This document shows, in pieces, positions 1 to 13,200 of a DNA stretch of 64,000 bases (the first letter of the stretch is position 1; each line of letters begins with the position of its first letter). Under the pieces are notes generated by a model, which saw only the letters and a list, made by a program, of their open reading frames with translations, searched no databases and was not told the DNA's origin. This stretch comes from Paragorgia papillata (lineage: Eukaryota > Cnidaria > Anthozoa > Scleralcyonacea > Coralliidae), in contig JAWNZC010000421.1 of the NCBI GenBank assembly GCA_035771165.1, positions 1,465,001-1,529,000 on the forward strand, in the 5' to 3' direction. The position numbers were made by a program, and so were the translations under genes.

Positions 1-3000
1 GATCCTCGGATTCCCCACGATTCTAAAAAAAAACCCAGGCAAAATACAGAAAATTACAAGCCAACAAGCTAAGTTGTTTGGTTGTTCGTTTGTTCGTTCG
101 TTTGTGGAAGGGTGGAACGGTGGAAATGCAGCTTGAATTATATTTATACAGTGCTGGATTACAATTAGAAAGTTACAAATTTAAGAAAATAATTAAATAA
201 AAAAAAACTAAAAATTAAAAAGAAAACTTAAAAAAAAAAGGACAAAAAAAAAAGAAAGTTGACTATGGCGGCTGGTAAGTTGAGAGCTTATTCTTATAGT
301 AACACTTTAACTTACACTTTATAAACTGACTAATACTACTGCAGCATTTGATAGTTAGTAGACAAGCTATTCCAAAGGCTGATGGTTCTCGGAAAGAAAG
401 AACATGTCAAAGGACGGTAATTATTAAAAAATTACCTTTGTACTGTGAACGTCATGTTTCTCAACGTGATGTGAGCTAAGTGGTAAGAGTGTAAAGCGGA
501 CAGGGTTTACTGCGATGGGCATGACGTTGTGTTGGTCTTGGGGACCGCGGCTTGGTCTCTGAGGCATACCATAAAACTGAGAATGTTTATCAATACTCAG
601 AAGAACACCAAACAAAACCTAAGAGATAAAAAACAGAACCAGATTATAATAATTTTATCGGAATATGAAGAATTCAGCGGGCGGGCTAAAATATATTTTA
701 GCCCGCTGATTTGAGCCTATCAGTTTTAACAGTTCTAAATCACAATTGGTTTGTTTGTTTACGGAATTGTATACTTTTTTTGTCAATACTTTGAAGCAAA
801 GATTGTTTTGATGGCAAATGTTGCGTTTTTCCGCCAAGTTACATGTAAATTATGAGTTATGTAAATATTTGTTGCAATGAAATACACGCCGACGCGAACG
901 TGGCACTGTTCAAGATATTGTTTACCTAACATGGCGGCCACGTTGTAAGCCTGAAGTATACCATAGTCAATCGAGATATGGTCTGGAAACTCAGCTAAAG
1001 TCTTTGGTCTATCTTTTTGTTCGCCTTTATGCATTTTTGTGCACGGTGCACGGTCATTGAACACATTGTATTTTAGTATAATGAATGAATTGTCCAATAG
1101 CAACGTTTCAGTTCAACCACTCAACCGTGCTATTTAAATATTAATAAACCTAAAACAAAGGATGTGCACGGTGTAAGATACGGTTCAACATAAAATCATA
1201 GCTCATTATAGGCGCTTTGAAGTTTGCCGAGTTTCCAGACCATATATCGATTGACTATGAGTATACGTATTGTTCCAGTCTTCTACGCGGTCTGATCAAG
1301 CCTGATCTGGTCAAAAGGCCAGACTATACGTACTTCAGGCCTAAATGTTCGCCATGTTTGGCTCCAATCTTTGCCTGGTCGAAGACTAGCAGATATTATC
1401 ACTCTAGTTATATATAGAGCCCGCAGTCCAGTTATATATAGGTCGGCGGTTAAAAAGCACCGTTCTATAGGCTTACCCCGCAACGTTGAAGATGTTTGTT
1501 TAAATTGCTGCTCAGATAAGGAGAAAAAACATTCAAGTCAAAAGGATCCACAATATCTTCTAACTGTTCAACAACCTTTTCAAATCTCGGTTTATAATTG
1601 CTGCTTTCCTACGAAATAAAATCAGAAGTCAAGTTAGAAAACAAATAAACAAATTTACGAAAAGATGAAAAAATTTTGAAGACGGCATTTCATTCTTTTT
1701 TTGATTATGTTATTGCCATCACATATTGACATCACACCACACCACACCGCACCATATCACATCACACCACACCACACCACACCACACCACACCACACCAC
1801 ACCACACCACACCACACCGCACCATATCACATCACACCACACCACACCACACCACACCGCAGCACACCACATCACATCACACCATATCACACCAATGCAC
1901 AACACACGACAACATCAAATCAAACCACACCACCCTACCTCCAACACCACACCACACCACACCACACCACCTCCCTTCTACTCTTTTTGACAACATCTAA
2001 TTAAAATATACCTCAACTTTCGAACGTTCGCCAAACACAGTTGACAGAAATTTAAAGTCGAACACGGCCTGCAAAGCTCGATTCTGATCTACACCAGCAT
2101 TTTGTTTATCCTTGTAATGGCGCTCCAGCAGCTTTTCATAACACGCTAACACATCGTCACCTAATCCACGAACAAGCTCACGTAAAATTGACCTATAAAA
2201 AATATACAAATACATCGTTGTTACAGTTATAGAGATATAAAAGGTCTAAAAACAACAAGTAGTGGTAACACAGACTACGGACAGAGTTACATTTAATACA
2301 GATTGATTTCCAGGTGCGTGGGTCTTCAGAATTGTATGTAGAGATATTTACAGCAGAGTGGTAGTATTTTTGTAGTTTGTTTTTGAAATTGAAAGATTTC
2401 ACAAGGTATTCTATTTGTATGCAATCACACGTCAATTTCTACCGGCGGTAGAATGTCATGGAAACATACATGATCAGAAATTTATCAGAGCAAAAGAACT
2501 TTGTGATTCAGTGACGGTCATGTCTGCGAAATTGGGACAAACTCATCGTCTTCAACACACCCACCGACTCACCGACGGTAGGCTTTAGTGTTTAATATTT
2601 TTAGTAACCAATTCAGATTCTGACTCTAGTTCAAATCAATTGGCACGGCATGGTCAATCAACTGCCACTTTTAAACTGCTTGGGATTTTTCCCCCTTCTT
2701 CAGTTCAAAATATCTCTATAATAGAACCAGAGTAGAAAGAAAGAACGCTACCTGTCAAGAGCGTGGCCTCCTACACGATTCAACTCTTCGCAGAGACTGA
2801 ACAAGAGATTGGTCACGTACGAAGAGACCTGCGACGGAACGTGAATAGATGAGTGAACTTTTTGACCCGCCTCTGTTTCTTCATCGATTACAATCTCGTC
2901 CCAGTTCTAATGTAAAAAGAAAGTCCAAAGGGTGGTTCATGGTAGAAAGAACTCGTATAAAAATAAAACAAGCCTAAAATTTGTTTTTCTCTCCCTGTCA

Positions 3001-6000
3001 AAGAACAGCTACTTGCTGGTCATTCTGCTTGCAGATACTTCCAGCTACTTCCGGTGTAGCAGCAAGGATACCTACCGTTGCTGAGAGAAGAGCGTTGGGG
3101 CCTTGACCATTGAGTAGATAGGTTTGAAAAGATGTACGAAACATTGCAGAAACCCACTGGGACCAAATGCTGCAAAACAGAAAAAGTATATATATCAGGG
3201 GAAAAGTATAGAGACTTGAAAAAAAGAAAAGGTAGGACACCGGAAGATAAAGAAAGAAAAAGAAGCTCCAAAAATAAAGAGAATGAAGAAGAAAAAGTAG
3301 AAGAGAAGCATAGTCGGAGGTGTAAAGATGAAGGACAAGGAAAGCGAGAACAAGAACGACAAAAGCGGAAGAAGAGAGGATAAAGAAGAAAAGGTCAATA
3401 GGATCACGAGGAACAGCAATAACAAGAAGAAGAGGGGGAAAATATAGGAGAAGTAAACGAGGAACATGATAAAGACGAACACGAACACGAACACGAACAC
3501 AAACACAACCACAAACACAAACACAAACACAAACACAAACACAAACACAAACACAAACACAAACACAAACACAAACACAAACACAAACACAAACACAAAC
3601 ACAAACACAAACACAAACACAAACACAAACACGAACACGAAACGAACACGAACAACATTAACACGAACACGGAAAAAAGCGAAGACAAAAAGGAGTAGGC
3701 TTTCACCAAGTACGTTTACTAGCACTAACTTAAACACACGTCATAACAACAAACCTGAAAGCACTTAAGTAAGTTGCTCTGAGACGCTCCTTGATTTCCT
3801 GCATTTTGCTACTTGTTTTACCACTAGCCTAGGAAATAGAAACATGACTACGAAATTAAGAAATTTATTATACATTTTGGACTTATCATCGCATCGATAT
3901 AAATACATGTGGATGCAGCATACGCTTTTCATTAGTATTGAGAATTTATGTCAAAAAGAAATAAAATATGGTCTCCTCCACCCTAGTCAATGTTAGTGGA
4001 TTTAGACCTCGTGTGAAAAGGAAGGAACATTTTATCTAGGTAGCAATGGGCACAAAAAAATAATAATTGGAAATCAACGACAGATCGCATAATTTTGTTC
4101 AGGATTGTAGTTAAAGTTTGAAGCATGAACTCACCTTTTTACGTGTTGGTGTCTTTGGGAACCTTAAAAAACACGAGAAAATCATAAAATGATAATGTAG
4201 GTGATAGTGGTAATGATCGTATTGGTGATGGTGAAGATGATGGTGAGGTTAATGGTTATGATGCTGATAACGATGCTGATGATCTTAATGGTGGTGATGA
4301 TCTTAATGGTGATGGTGATGATGATCTTAATGGTGATGATGATCTTAATGGTGATGATGATGATCTTAATGGTGATGATGATGATGATCTTAATTGTTAT
4401 GGTGCTGATGATATGAATGACGTGAATGGTTATGGTGATGATGATGTTGACGTTAATGGGTATGATGATGATTATGCTGCTGCTGATGATGATAATGATG
4501 ACGATGATGTGACGATAAGAAGATAATGGTGAAAAACAAAACAAACGCTTTTCAAAAACTTGAAGCTTAATAAATGATGTATCATCAATCATCATGAGTC
4601 AACCCGCGTAAGTTCACATACTCATCGCATTATAGACGTTTATATTACCTTGGTTTTCGAGTTTTTTCTTCTTTTTTCTCTCCCATTAATTCTCCAAGGT
4701 TGGCACAATAGTCAGAGAGACCACGACACAGCCTCGCAAGAAGCAGTGCTCTAAAACAACAAAATATTACAAGAAAGCAATGAAAGATAAGGAGAATTAA
4801 TTATTGCCATCCATAGTTGACTCTGTGAGCTTACCTGTCAACAGCAAGTATTAAAGCAGGAGTGTCTTTTCTGAAAAGTGGCTGGTCCCACGAATACGTG
4901 GCTAGTTCGTTCTTGTACGACGAGAGAAGCGAGTCGAAATGGCTTAGAAGACTGCAAACAAAAAAGACCAACACATGTAAATGTTTTATTAATTTATTTG
5001 TTATGTTTTTGACATCAGTTAAGTTAAAGTTAATTATGTGCAGAGAGAAATACAGGAGACCCCGAGGAAACTAAACCGTCGAAGCACACAGGAGAGAATC
5101 AACAATTTCAACGCTCGGACAAAGCGGTCACTCATCCAAGTACTAACCGCGCAACGTTCGTACTTCTCCATTGTGTTTTTTAATCCGTCCATCCCATCTC
5201 AACCACCTATCCAGCCATCCCATCCATTCATCCCATCCATCCCATCCCATCCATCCATTCATTCCGTCCATCCATTCATCCTTCCCTCCATCCCATCCAT
5301 TCATTCCTCCATTCCATCCCATCCATTCATTCCATCCATTCATTCATTCCATCCATTCATCCCATCCATTCATTCCATCCATTCATCCTTCCCTCCATCC
5401 CATTCATCCCATGCATTCCTCCCTCCATCCATCCCATCCATTCCTCCCTCCACCCAATCCATCCATCCATTCCATCCCATCCATTTCTTTTACCTTCTTA
5501 TTACATCCGAACAAGTTGTTTGTAGAAACTCTTCAAGCTCTTTTGATTCTCCATATCTGTCGAATGGTCCCTCCCGATCCTCTGAAGAAGTGCTGTCCTA
5601 TACAAAATCAACGCCAATAACCTGAATAAATCCTTAACAACTTACAGAAGCAAACACGATTCTAGAGTTATACAAGCAAACGAAAGTATACAACTTTACT
5701 TACTCTTGACTGAGTTACAACGTTCGACTGGAACCCGGATTTGTTTTGCGCGAAATCGTTAGTTCTCGAATATTTTATAAAGTAAGCCGCGTCGTCCAGG
5801 ATTAAGCCAAGTCTGTCGTTAAATGCATTACACAACCTAGGTATTTGAAATAAAAATGTGCACACAATGCCATTACTGCAGATCAGGGATAACATTTGAA
5901 TTTACACTTTAGAAAATATATGTATATAAGGCCGCGATGAATGTATCAAGTCTATTACGATTTATATCGGCTTCACAAACTAACAAACAAATATACAAAA

Positions 6001-9000
6001 TGAGAAACAATAAACAAACAAACAAACAAATAAATAAACGGAACGACTGACCGACCAAAACAAGTAACTTGGTTTACTCGGTAAAAAGGTTGTTATCAGA
6101 AAAAGAATTAGGAACAGGCGGAAAAGAGTCAACAAGTCTAAAGGTTACAACAAACCTTGACAAGTCGCCAATATCAACACCACCACCATAGCCATCACCA
6201 TCACAACACCACCACTATCACAATACCTATATACATCATCACCACCACCACCAACAACAATACCAACAAACACTAACACCAAAACCACTACCACCGACAC
6301 CACCACTGCCATCACAACACCAACGTCACCATCACCACCAACAACACAAACACCACCACCACCAACAACACTAACACCACCACCATCACCATCGCCATCA
6401 CCGACACCCACACTACCAGCACCAACACCGAGTCCTAACACATTAACAAAAAATATATCCAACAGCGGGAACAAGACCAACACTGAATCACTATAACATT
6501 TACAGAAACTAAACCTAACCACGTTAGTGAGGTAACACTAACAAAGACAATGACACCAGAACCAACACCCTCACCATCACCATCACCAATACTAACCAAA
6601 CTCTCGAGCCATAAACGTAAGATATAAGAATTACAAGTAACCATCGCTTTAGTTGAAAAACAATGTCCTACCCTTGTATCACTGGTGTGCAAGCCTTAGT
6701 CTTTAATGATAGGCCACCTTCACCACACATTACGTCACCATCGCGCTGTTTCCCAGTCCACCCCGCCTTGGATGGCAGGTCGGTAGAACTTTCATGCCAC
6801 ACGTATAACGAAAGATCCCGTTCCCACAAAACACTGCGATCAGGCTTGGAGGCCTGGAGGCACAATTCTTCAAGAGCCTTGATTGTTGATGATTTACACG
6901 ATGACGTCAGAGCTTCGAGTTGGCCATGTAATATTATCTAGAGAAATAATACAAGTTCAACGCTGCCCCTTCGTTCCTTCCCCAAAGGAGCATCTGCAAC
7001 GTGACCAAAATCCACTTTGGTCCATGGACGTCATTAGTATGAAATTTTGGCAGTCGAGTCGCAAACGTTCTTTTGACCAGAGGACAAACCGAAAGTACAC
7101 GGCAGTTGCTTTCGCATTCTACAAGTTCAACGTCAGAGTTTCTACAAACTAGTAATTGCTGAGCGAACTTACAAAAAAGAAATATTTGCCCAAGGTCTCA
7201 GAAGCCGCCCGAGGCCGTAGGCCGAACGTTGCTTTTGAGACCGAGGGCAAATACTTTTCAGTTGTAAGATGATTTTGTTTTTAAACTTAGATTTTCAATC
7301 AGCAAGCGGTCCGGTTGCGAGGTCCGGATAGAATACTCAGGCCCGCTCGCTAGCCAATCAGAGCACGCAAAAAGTAAAAATCTGTTTAATACCTTGGAGC
7401 GAGCAACAAATTCATCTCGGAACAGTTCGTGCCAAAGAGACAGCTTGTTACCAAGGCAACTTGACGTGACCTCCTCCCACTTCCTCAAGACTGCATTGTG
7501 ATAAGTGCTTGTGCCGTTATCCACACTCTACATAAAGTAAAGGCCCAAGTAAGCAACAATCAAAAGTGGAATCAATCGGGTTTTCTCCGGCTACTCCAGT
7601 TTCCTCCTGTAGTAATACTAGATCTATTATTAGACATCTTGCTTCCAGTTTGACCATACAAAACACCGCAGGTTTTTTTTCCAGGTACTCCAGTTTTCTC
7701 TTGTAGTAACGCTACAACAATGAGGGATGGTCCTTACTGGACCTTTAGGGAGACCAGTTTAGATTATGACAGAAAACAAATGAGATCATCCAGTATAGAA
7801 AAAGCTAGGAATGCCATGGCAGGCTTCGTTTTGAACGGTGGAAACGTTCAAAGATATTCACCGTAAGCGACGCTTAATTTTGTTAAAAACTTACTGGATT
7901 AACCAGGTCCCAAACTGCGTCTCGAATAGAAGCAAGTCCTTTAAGAGTTCCAACGTACTGAAGAAAACTATCCATTCCTTTTTTAACGTCTTCAGCACAT
8001 CTAAAATGCAGAATAAAACAAGTTCAGAAGTTTAGAACTCGCTTCCTTCAGCCTTCAGCGGTAAAACATTAATAATTCCTGAATATGCGAGTATTAGTCT
8101 CCGTCTGTCCGTCCGTCCGTCCGTCGGTCGGTCGGTCGGTCCGTCTGTCCGTCTGTCCGTCTGCAAGTATTTATAATGTAAGTGCTTAAGTTAGCACCCC
8201 TAAGCCAACCAACTCAGCACACGCACTTTTGAAACCAAGTCTTGCAGTTATTCTGAATGTACTCTTGCGTTATATAAGAGGAAATACTTCGCAGTCGAGG
8301 TCGAAATCCTGAACAAAGAGAAACAAAAAGCTTGTTCTCAATCGGTTACTATAAGAAGGCCAAAAACCTCATTACGAAGACAGACCCTGTTTACTTGACT
8401 CGACATTGACTTCAAACGTGTTAACACAGGTCTTACCTGCAACAGAAGCCGGAAGATGTCGCAACAAAGCCAGGTCAAAGTCCTGACCAAAGAGTTGCTT
8501 CAACACTACAAATATAGAAATGTATAGAAAATCAGCCCGAATTACGAGCCCTGGGTTGAATCAGATTATAGCAACAAGTTTGGACAGGTGTAAAATAGAC
8601 CTTTCCACACGAAGTGCGTGGATAATGCGTTGAGAGATTTGATTGGCTTTCGCAAAACTTAGGACATCCAAAACTTTGGACAACTTTGAACATTGAGCCA
8701 TTGTCAGATTTGTCAAAAAGAAAGATCACATAATGCATTCATTTCATACGGAAAGGCCTATTATTATTACTTTATTAAATCATGACTTCTCACATGCGGC
8801 AAGCTTGAAAGGTAAAAAGCACATAAGCTGACTACTGTGCTACCAACACCCCGTAAAGAATAGGGAGTGTGATTAATAATCGAGGGCTAAAAAGCGGGGG
8901 TAGAAGTAGTAGTGATTGTTATGCGGGATTTGACAGTATATTTGATGTACAGTGAACCTACATTCTCCCTCGGATGTCGAGCTATCAGATCTTGAAGTCA

Positions 9001-10190
9001 TCTTGCTAATCATTTCAAATAGTAGCGACGCATTTCCTGGTAAATAAATATAAAGTTGTTTGTGTGAAAAGAAGAAAAACGACAAGAAATACAGTGAAAT
9101 GACCTGAGGTGTGACGAGGTGAAGTGAAGTGGAGTGAGAGTGAGAGTGGAGTGGACTGGAGTGAGGTGGAGTGAAGTGAAGTGAAGTGAAGTGAAGTGAA
9201 GTGAAGTGAAGTGAAGGTGAAGTAAAATGAGAGATGGCACAAACAATAGAATTGTCATGATATATGATATGACATGAAATGAAATAAAACAAAATAAAAT
9301 AGAATGAAATGAAATGAAATAAAATGAAATGAAACAAAGCAAAATGAAATTGTAAAACGCAATTCGTGTAGATATCGTAGTAGATCACTGAAGATAGTTA
9401 CCTGATGTCTCAGACTCGTCGGTATCTTCACTATTGAACAAAACAAACACTTGGTAGAGACTTGACATAACCAGTCTGACGACTTCGCACAACTGAGTCT
9501 TGATACCAGTGGCTAAAATAAGAAAACCATTATACTAAGTGACATGCGCAGTGCAGCGGATGGACCGACAGTATAAAAAACAACTAGATCTCAATGTCGA
9601 AACGCTAGTCGTGAGTTTTATATAGATTTGTCAGTTCGCATTTCACTCAGTCCTATAGATCGTTTTCATCTGACGTCACGGCGGCCATATTGGTGTACCG
9701 AAACAAAGAAATGGTGGTCATATTGCTGTATTATCTTTACCATACGAGAGTTTAGCTCTATTCTTATTCAAACATTTCGTTGACGTTTTGCATGTTTCAC
9801 CAATAACTACGACAGTTGGGATGAATTCCAACGACGAATAAATAGAGAATAATAAACGAATAACTACGCAAACAAACAAACCTTGCTGGCTTGGATGAAA
9901 GAGCTCCTGTAAGGAGGCCTATAGATAAAGGATAGATAGACAGACAAAGTAACGTAAACTTTTTTGAGCGACACAGAGTTTTTATCAGACTATATATACT
10001 GTAACAAGACTCTATAAGAGGCTTTTTGATACCAGGATAACCGTATAGGCGCACAAAAAGCCAAAATAAAAACTTACGTAAAGGTGTTCCATTCACATGC
10101 GCATTGCTCAAGAACATTTTACAACCTCATGTAGCTATATCTCACTTCGTAACTTGTCATTGTGGTCGTCGGATGTTGTTGCCGTTGTTT

Positions 10191-10264
<74 letters not shown>

Positions 10265-13200
10265 GCTGCTGTTGCTGTCGTTGTGGACGCTGTCGTCGTA
10301 GTGGTAGAGTTAGTAGTGGTGGTAGTGGTGATGGTGGTAGTGGTCGTAGTGATGGTGATGATGGTGGTTGTGCTGGTGGTAGTGGTGGTGATGATGATGG
10401 TAGTGGTGGTGATGGTGGTAGTGATGGTGGTTGTGGTGGTGGCTGCGGCGGGAGTGGTTGGGGGTGATGGTAGTGGTGGCGGCAGGGGTGGTGGCGACAG
10501 TGGTGGTGGTGACAGTGGTGGTGGTTGTCGTCGAGGTTGCTGTCGCCTTGGTGGTGGTTGTAGTGGTGGTTTTGGTGGTGGTGACAGTAGTGGTAGCGGT
10601 GATGGTAGTGAAGGTGGTGATGGCGGGGGTAGCGGTGGTGGTGGTGGCAGTGGTGGTGGCGGCGGGAGCGGTGGCGAAGACGGCGGTCGTCATGGTTGTT
10701 GTCTTGGTCGTCGTTGTAACTGTCGCTGCGATAACCGATAACCATATATACGTATATATACATAACTATATACGTACCACCAGTTACACCCCCACCAAGC
10801 TCGCAAACGTACCACATGCACTATACATGTATATAACTCATACTAATTTATTATCTTAGTATATACCTGACGCGCAACTAGAAACTCGTTAAATACTTGA
10901 CGTGGAGAACTATCTTCCAAAAACATTATTGCGCACAAACACTCGGCCACAGTCTGAAACAAAATGAAAAAAAATAGACACGCATAAGCACGCGAAACGC
11001 TAGTAATAAACTAAACTTTGGGATTTCTCGTTTTTCCGTTCTACCTGTTCAGATTGTGTGTGATCTCGAAGTAACTTTCGACTTCCCTGCAAGAGAGACA
11101 ACAACGCGGGTTTACTCAATACTGCCATCACTATTTGCAGCACTTTATATATAGCTCACAAAATTAAAGCTTCCATAACCAGTTTGTAAAAATGTTGTAC
11201 TCCGCGATATAACGTACGTTATGTTTGATTGCATCAGACTGACAAAAAAATTCGCAAATGTAAAATCAACTCATTTTGACGTGCTCGTTCTAGTAATGGG
11301 GTTTTGACTGTGAATATTGCAAATGTTGCCTTGATTTGTCCTTACCTGTAGAATCGAGTCTTTGAAGTGACTGATCGAAGACCATTGCCGAGGGAGAATG
11401 GGGAAAGACGCCTGTAAACAAAAAAACCCAAAACGGTCGAGTCTTACAATAGAAACAATCACCATATTTGAAAAAGCAATTATATGGAGGTGTTACTGTA
11501 GTTTTAGTAGGATATAAAGTTTGATATTGCACAACTCACCAACAACTTGGAAGGAGCACTGGTTCCCGTGTCAATATGCAGACTGCTCACGATATTCTGG
11601 GCCAACAAATAAAGCTGGGCTGCTTTTAGATATTCATGATGTTCCAAAGCATTCCACACCTAACGTAATACAAAACCAAAATTGCAAGTCCTGCATGCTG
11701 TATACAGTATATTGTAGAACACTTAAAATAACATCTTAGTTTCCTCGCTTCGTTTCTGAAATATTTCAGTTTGTTTGATATGTAAATGTCACGTGAACAG
11801 TATTGTACTCAAACCTTTTCTGGGGTATCGACGAGGAGTTTCATTTGAGATGCCACGGAATAAAACCTGGACTTTGACTGATTCCTGTATGGAACACAAA
11901 CATTTTGCAACGTCAAATAAAAGTAGAGTACTGCGCAGTTTATGTACCTGCCAGTATCTTATTATCTAAAATACTAATACTTGCAGATCACTACCCCTAT
12001 AGTTTAAGTAATATATAGATAAAGCATGAGCAGCGATCTGTATCTCATCTGTATCTATATCGTACTTATCAAATGGACGCATCTAAATAGCCATGTTTTC
12101 AAACTATTTTTCAAGTTGGAGTGATTTTAGCTAAGTAAACTGAGGAAAAAGTTTATGTAAATCAGGACGAATCTGCATGCGATTTACAGATATTGATTAA
12201 ATGAATTTTCTTCATCAAAAACAGCTTTTGTACTCACAAAGAAGGTGGAGCAATCTGTCCAGAAACGCCTCGTGATTGATGAGTTTGGTATAGATGCTTG
12301 CAGTTACCTTGGATAGTCTTAATTGAATCATTCACCTACATAGGACAAAAAGCAAAAAATAGACAGCTTTCAGTTAACCTGTGCGGCCCAGTTGGGTTTT
12401 TTTTTATGTTAACTTGTACAGCTCTGTATAGGTTTTTTTTATGCAAAAACTCTCTAGAACATTGGTAACTGTCCTGATTTATTTTTTCCAAAGAATTGAC
12501 ACTGCGGCTTATACAACGGTGCAATTTATAGCAGGGATGAGCTGATAATCGGAAATTAAATGGTAGAATCGGCAATTTTCAGGCTGATCGGTTATCGGCC
12601 GATCACTATTCTGGGTTTTATACTTGTGAATTTGATTTTCTTTGTTAAGAAAAGCGTATTATAAAATAACATGTATACTACGCGAGCCCTGATTGGTCAA
12701 TTGCCGTGTTTGGATCAGAGTATCCAAACACGGAAAATTCCCGCCAAAATGATATTTTGAAAATGTTGGACAGTATATCATATTCACTTGTGATTATTTT
12801 ATAAAAGAAATACCAAATGTTTTTTTCCGTGTTTGGAGACTCTTATCCAAACACTTGGGAAATTGCTCCACTTTGGATCAGAGTATCCAAACACGGAAAA
12901 CCATTTGGTATTTATTTAATAAGTTGTAGTGATTCCACAAGGAAACTGTCGAATTTAATTAATTTGATAAGGTGCAATGTTTAACCTAAATGAGGGCCAA
13001 ATTCTGAATGAAGGGTGATATTCCTAGGAACAAACACACTTAGGATTAATTATTTAATCCCCCAATCTTCCATTTACACTTTATTATAAACAATCTATGC
13101 ACTTGGTTGTTGTTCCCACAGCCCGTCCCCTCCAGAATGACAATCACACAGGCTAGCTAGTACCCTAATTAGTATCAAACCTTGTTAGAACAATCTTTCA

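Noticed and set aside
1701..2004. His/Thr-rich frames of 92-99 codons
   Set aside because: Created by the ACACC pentamer array.
3195..3768. Frames of 100-180 codons (Phe/Val, Cys/Leu, Asn/Thr dipeptide repeats)
   Set aside because: An artefact of the ACAAAC hexamer array, which yields dipeptide repeats in every open frame.
5038..5625. 195-codon Ser/His/Pro-rich plus-strand frame
   Set aside because: Antisense to COG1 exon 5494-5597 and its neighbouring CATC array; no start context or domain.
10097..10859. Open frames up to 232 codons on both strands (poly-Val, poly-Gln, Pro/His-rich)
   Set aside because: They are produced by GTT/GGT triplet repeats inside a COG1 intron, several frames overlapping, with no domain.
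12238..12254. 17-bp micro-exon of COG1
   Set aside because: It breaks phase with the next exon; the 31-bp version with the upstream acceptor (12238-12268) keeps the frame.
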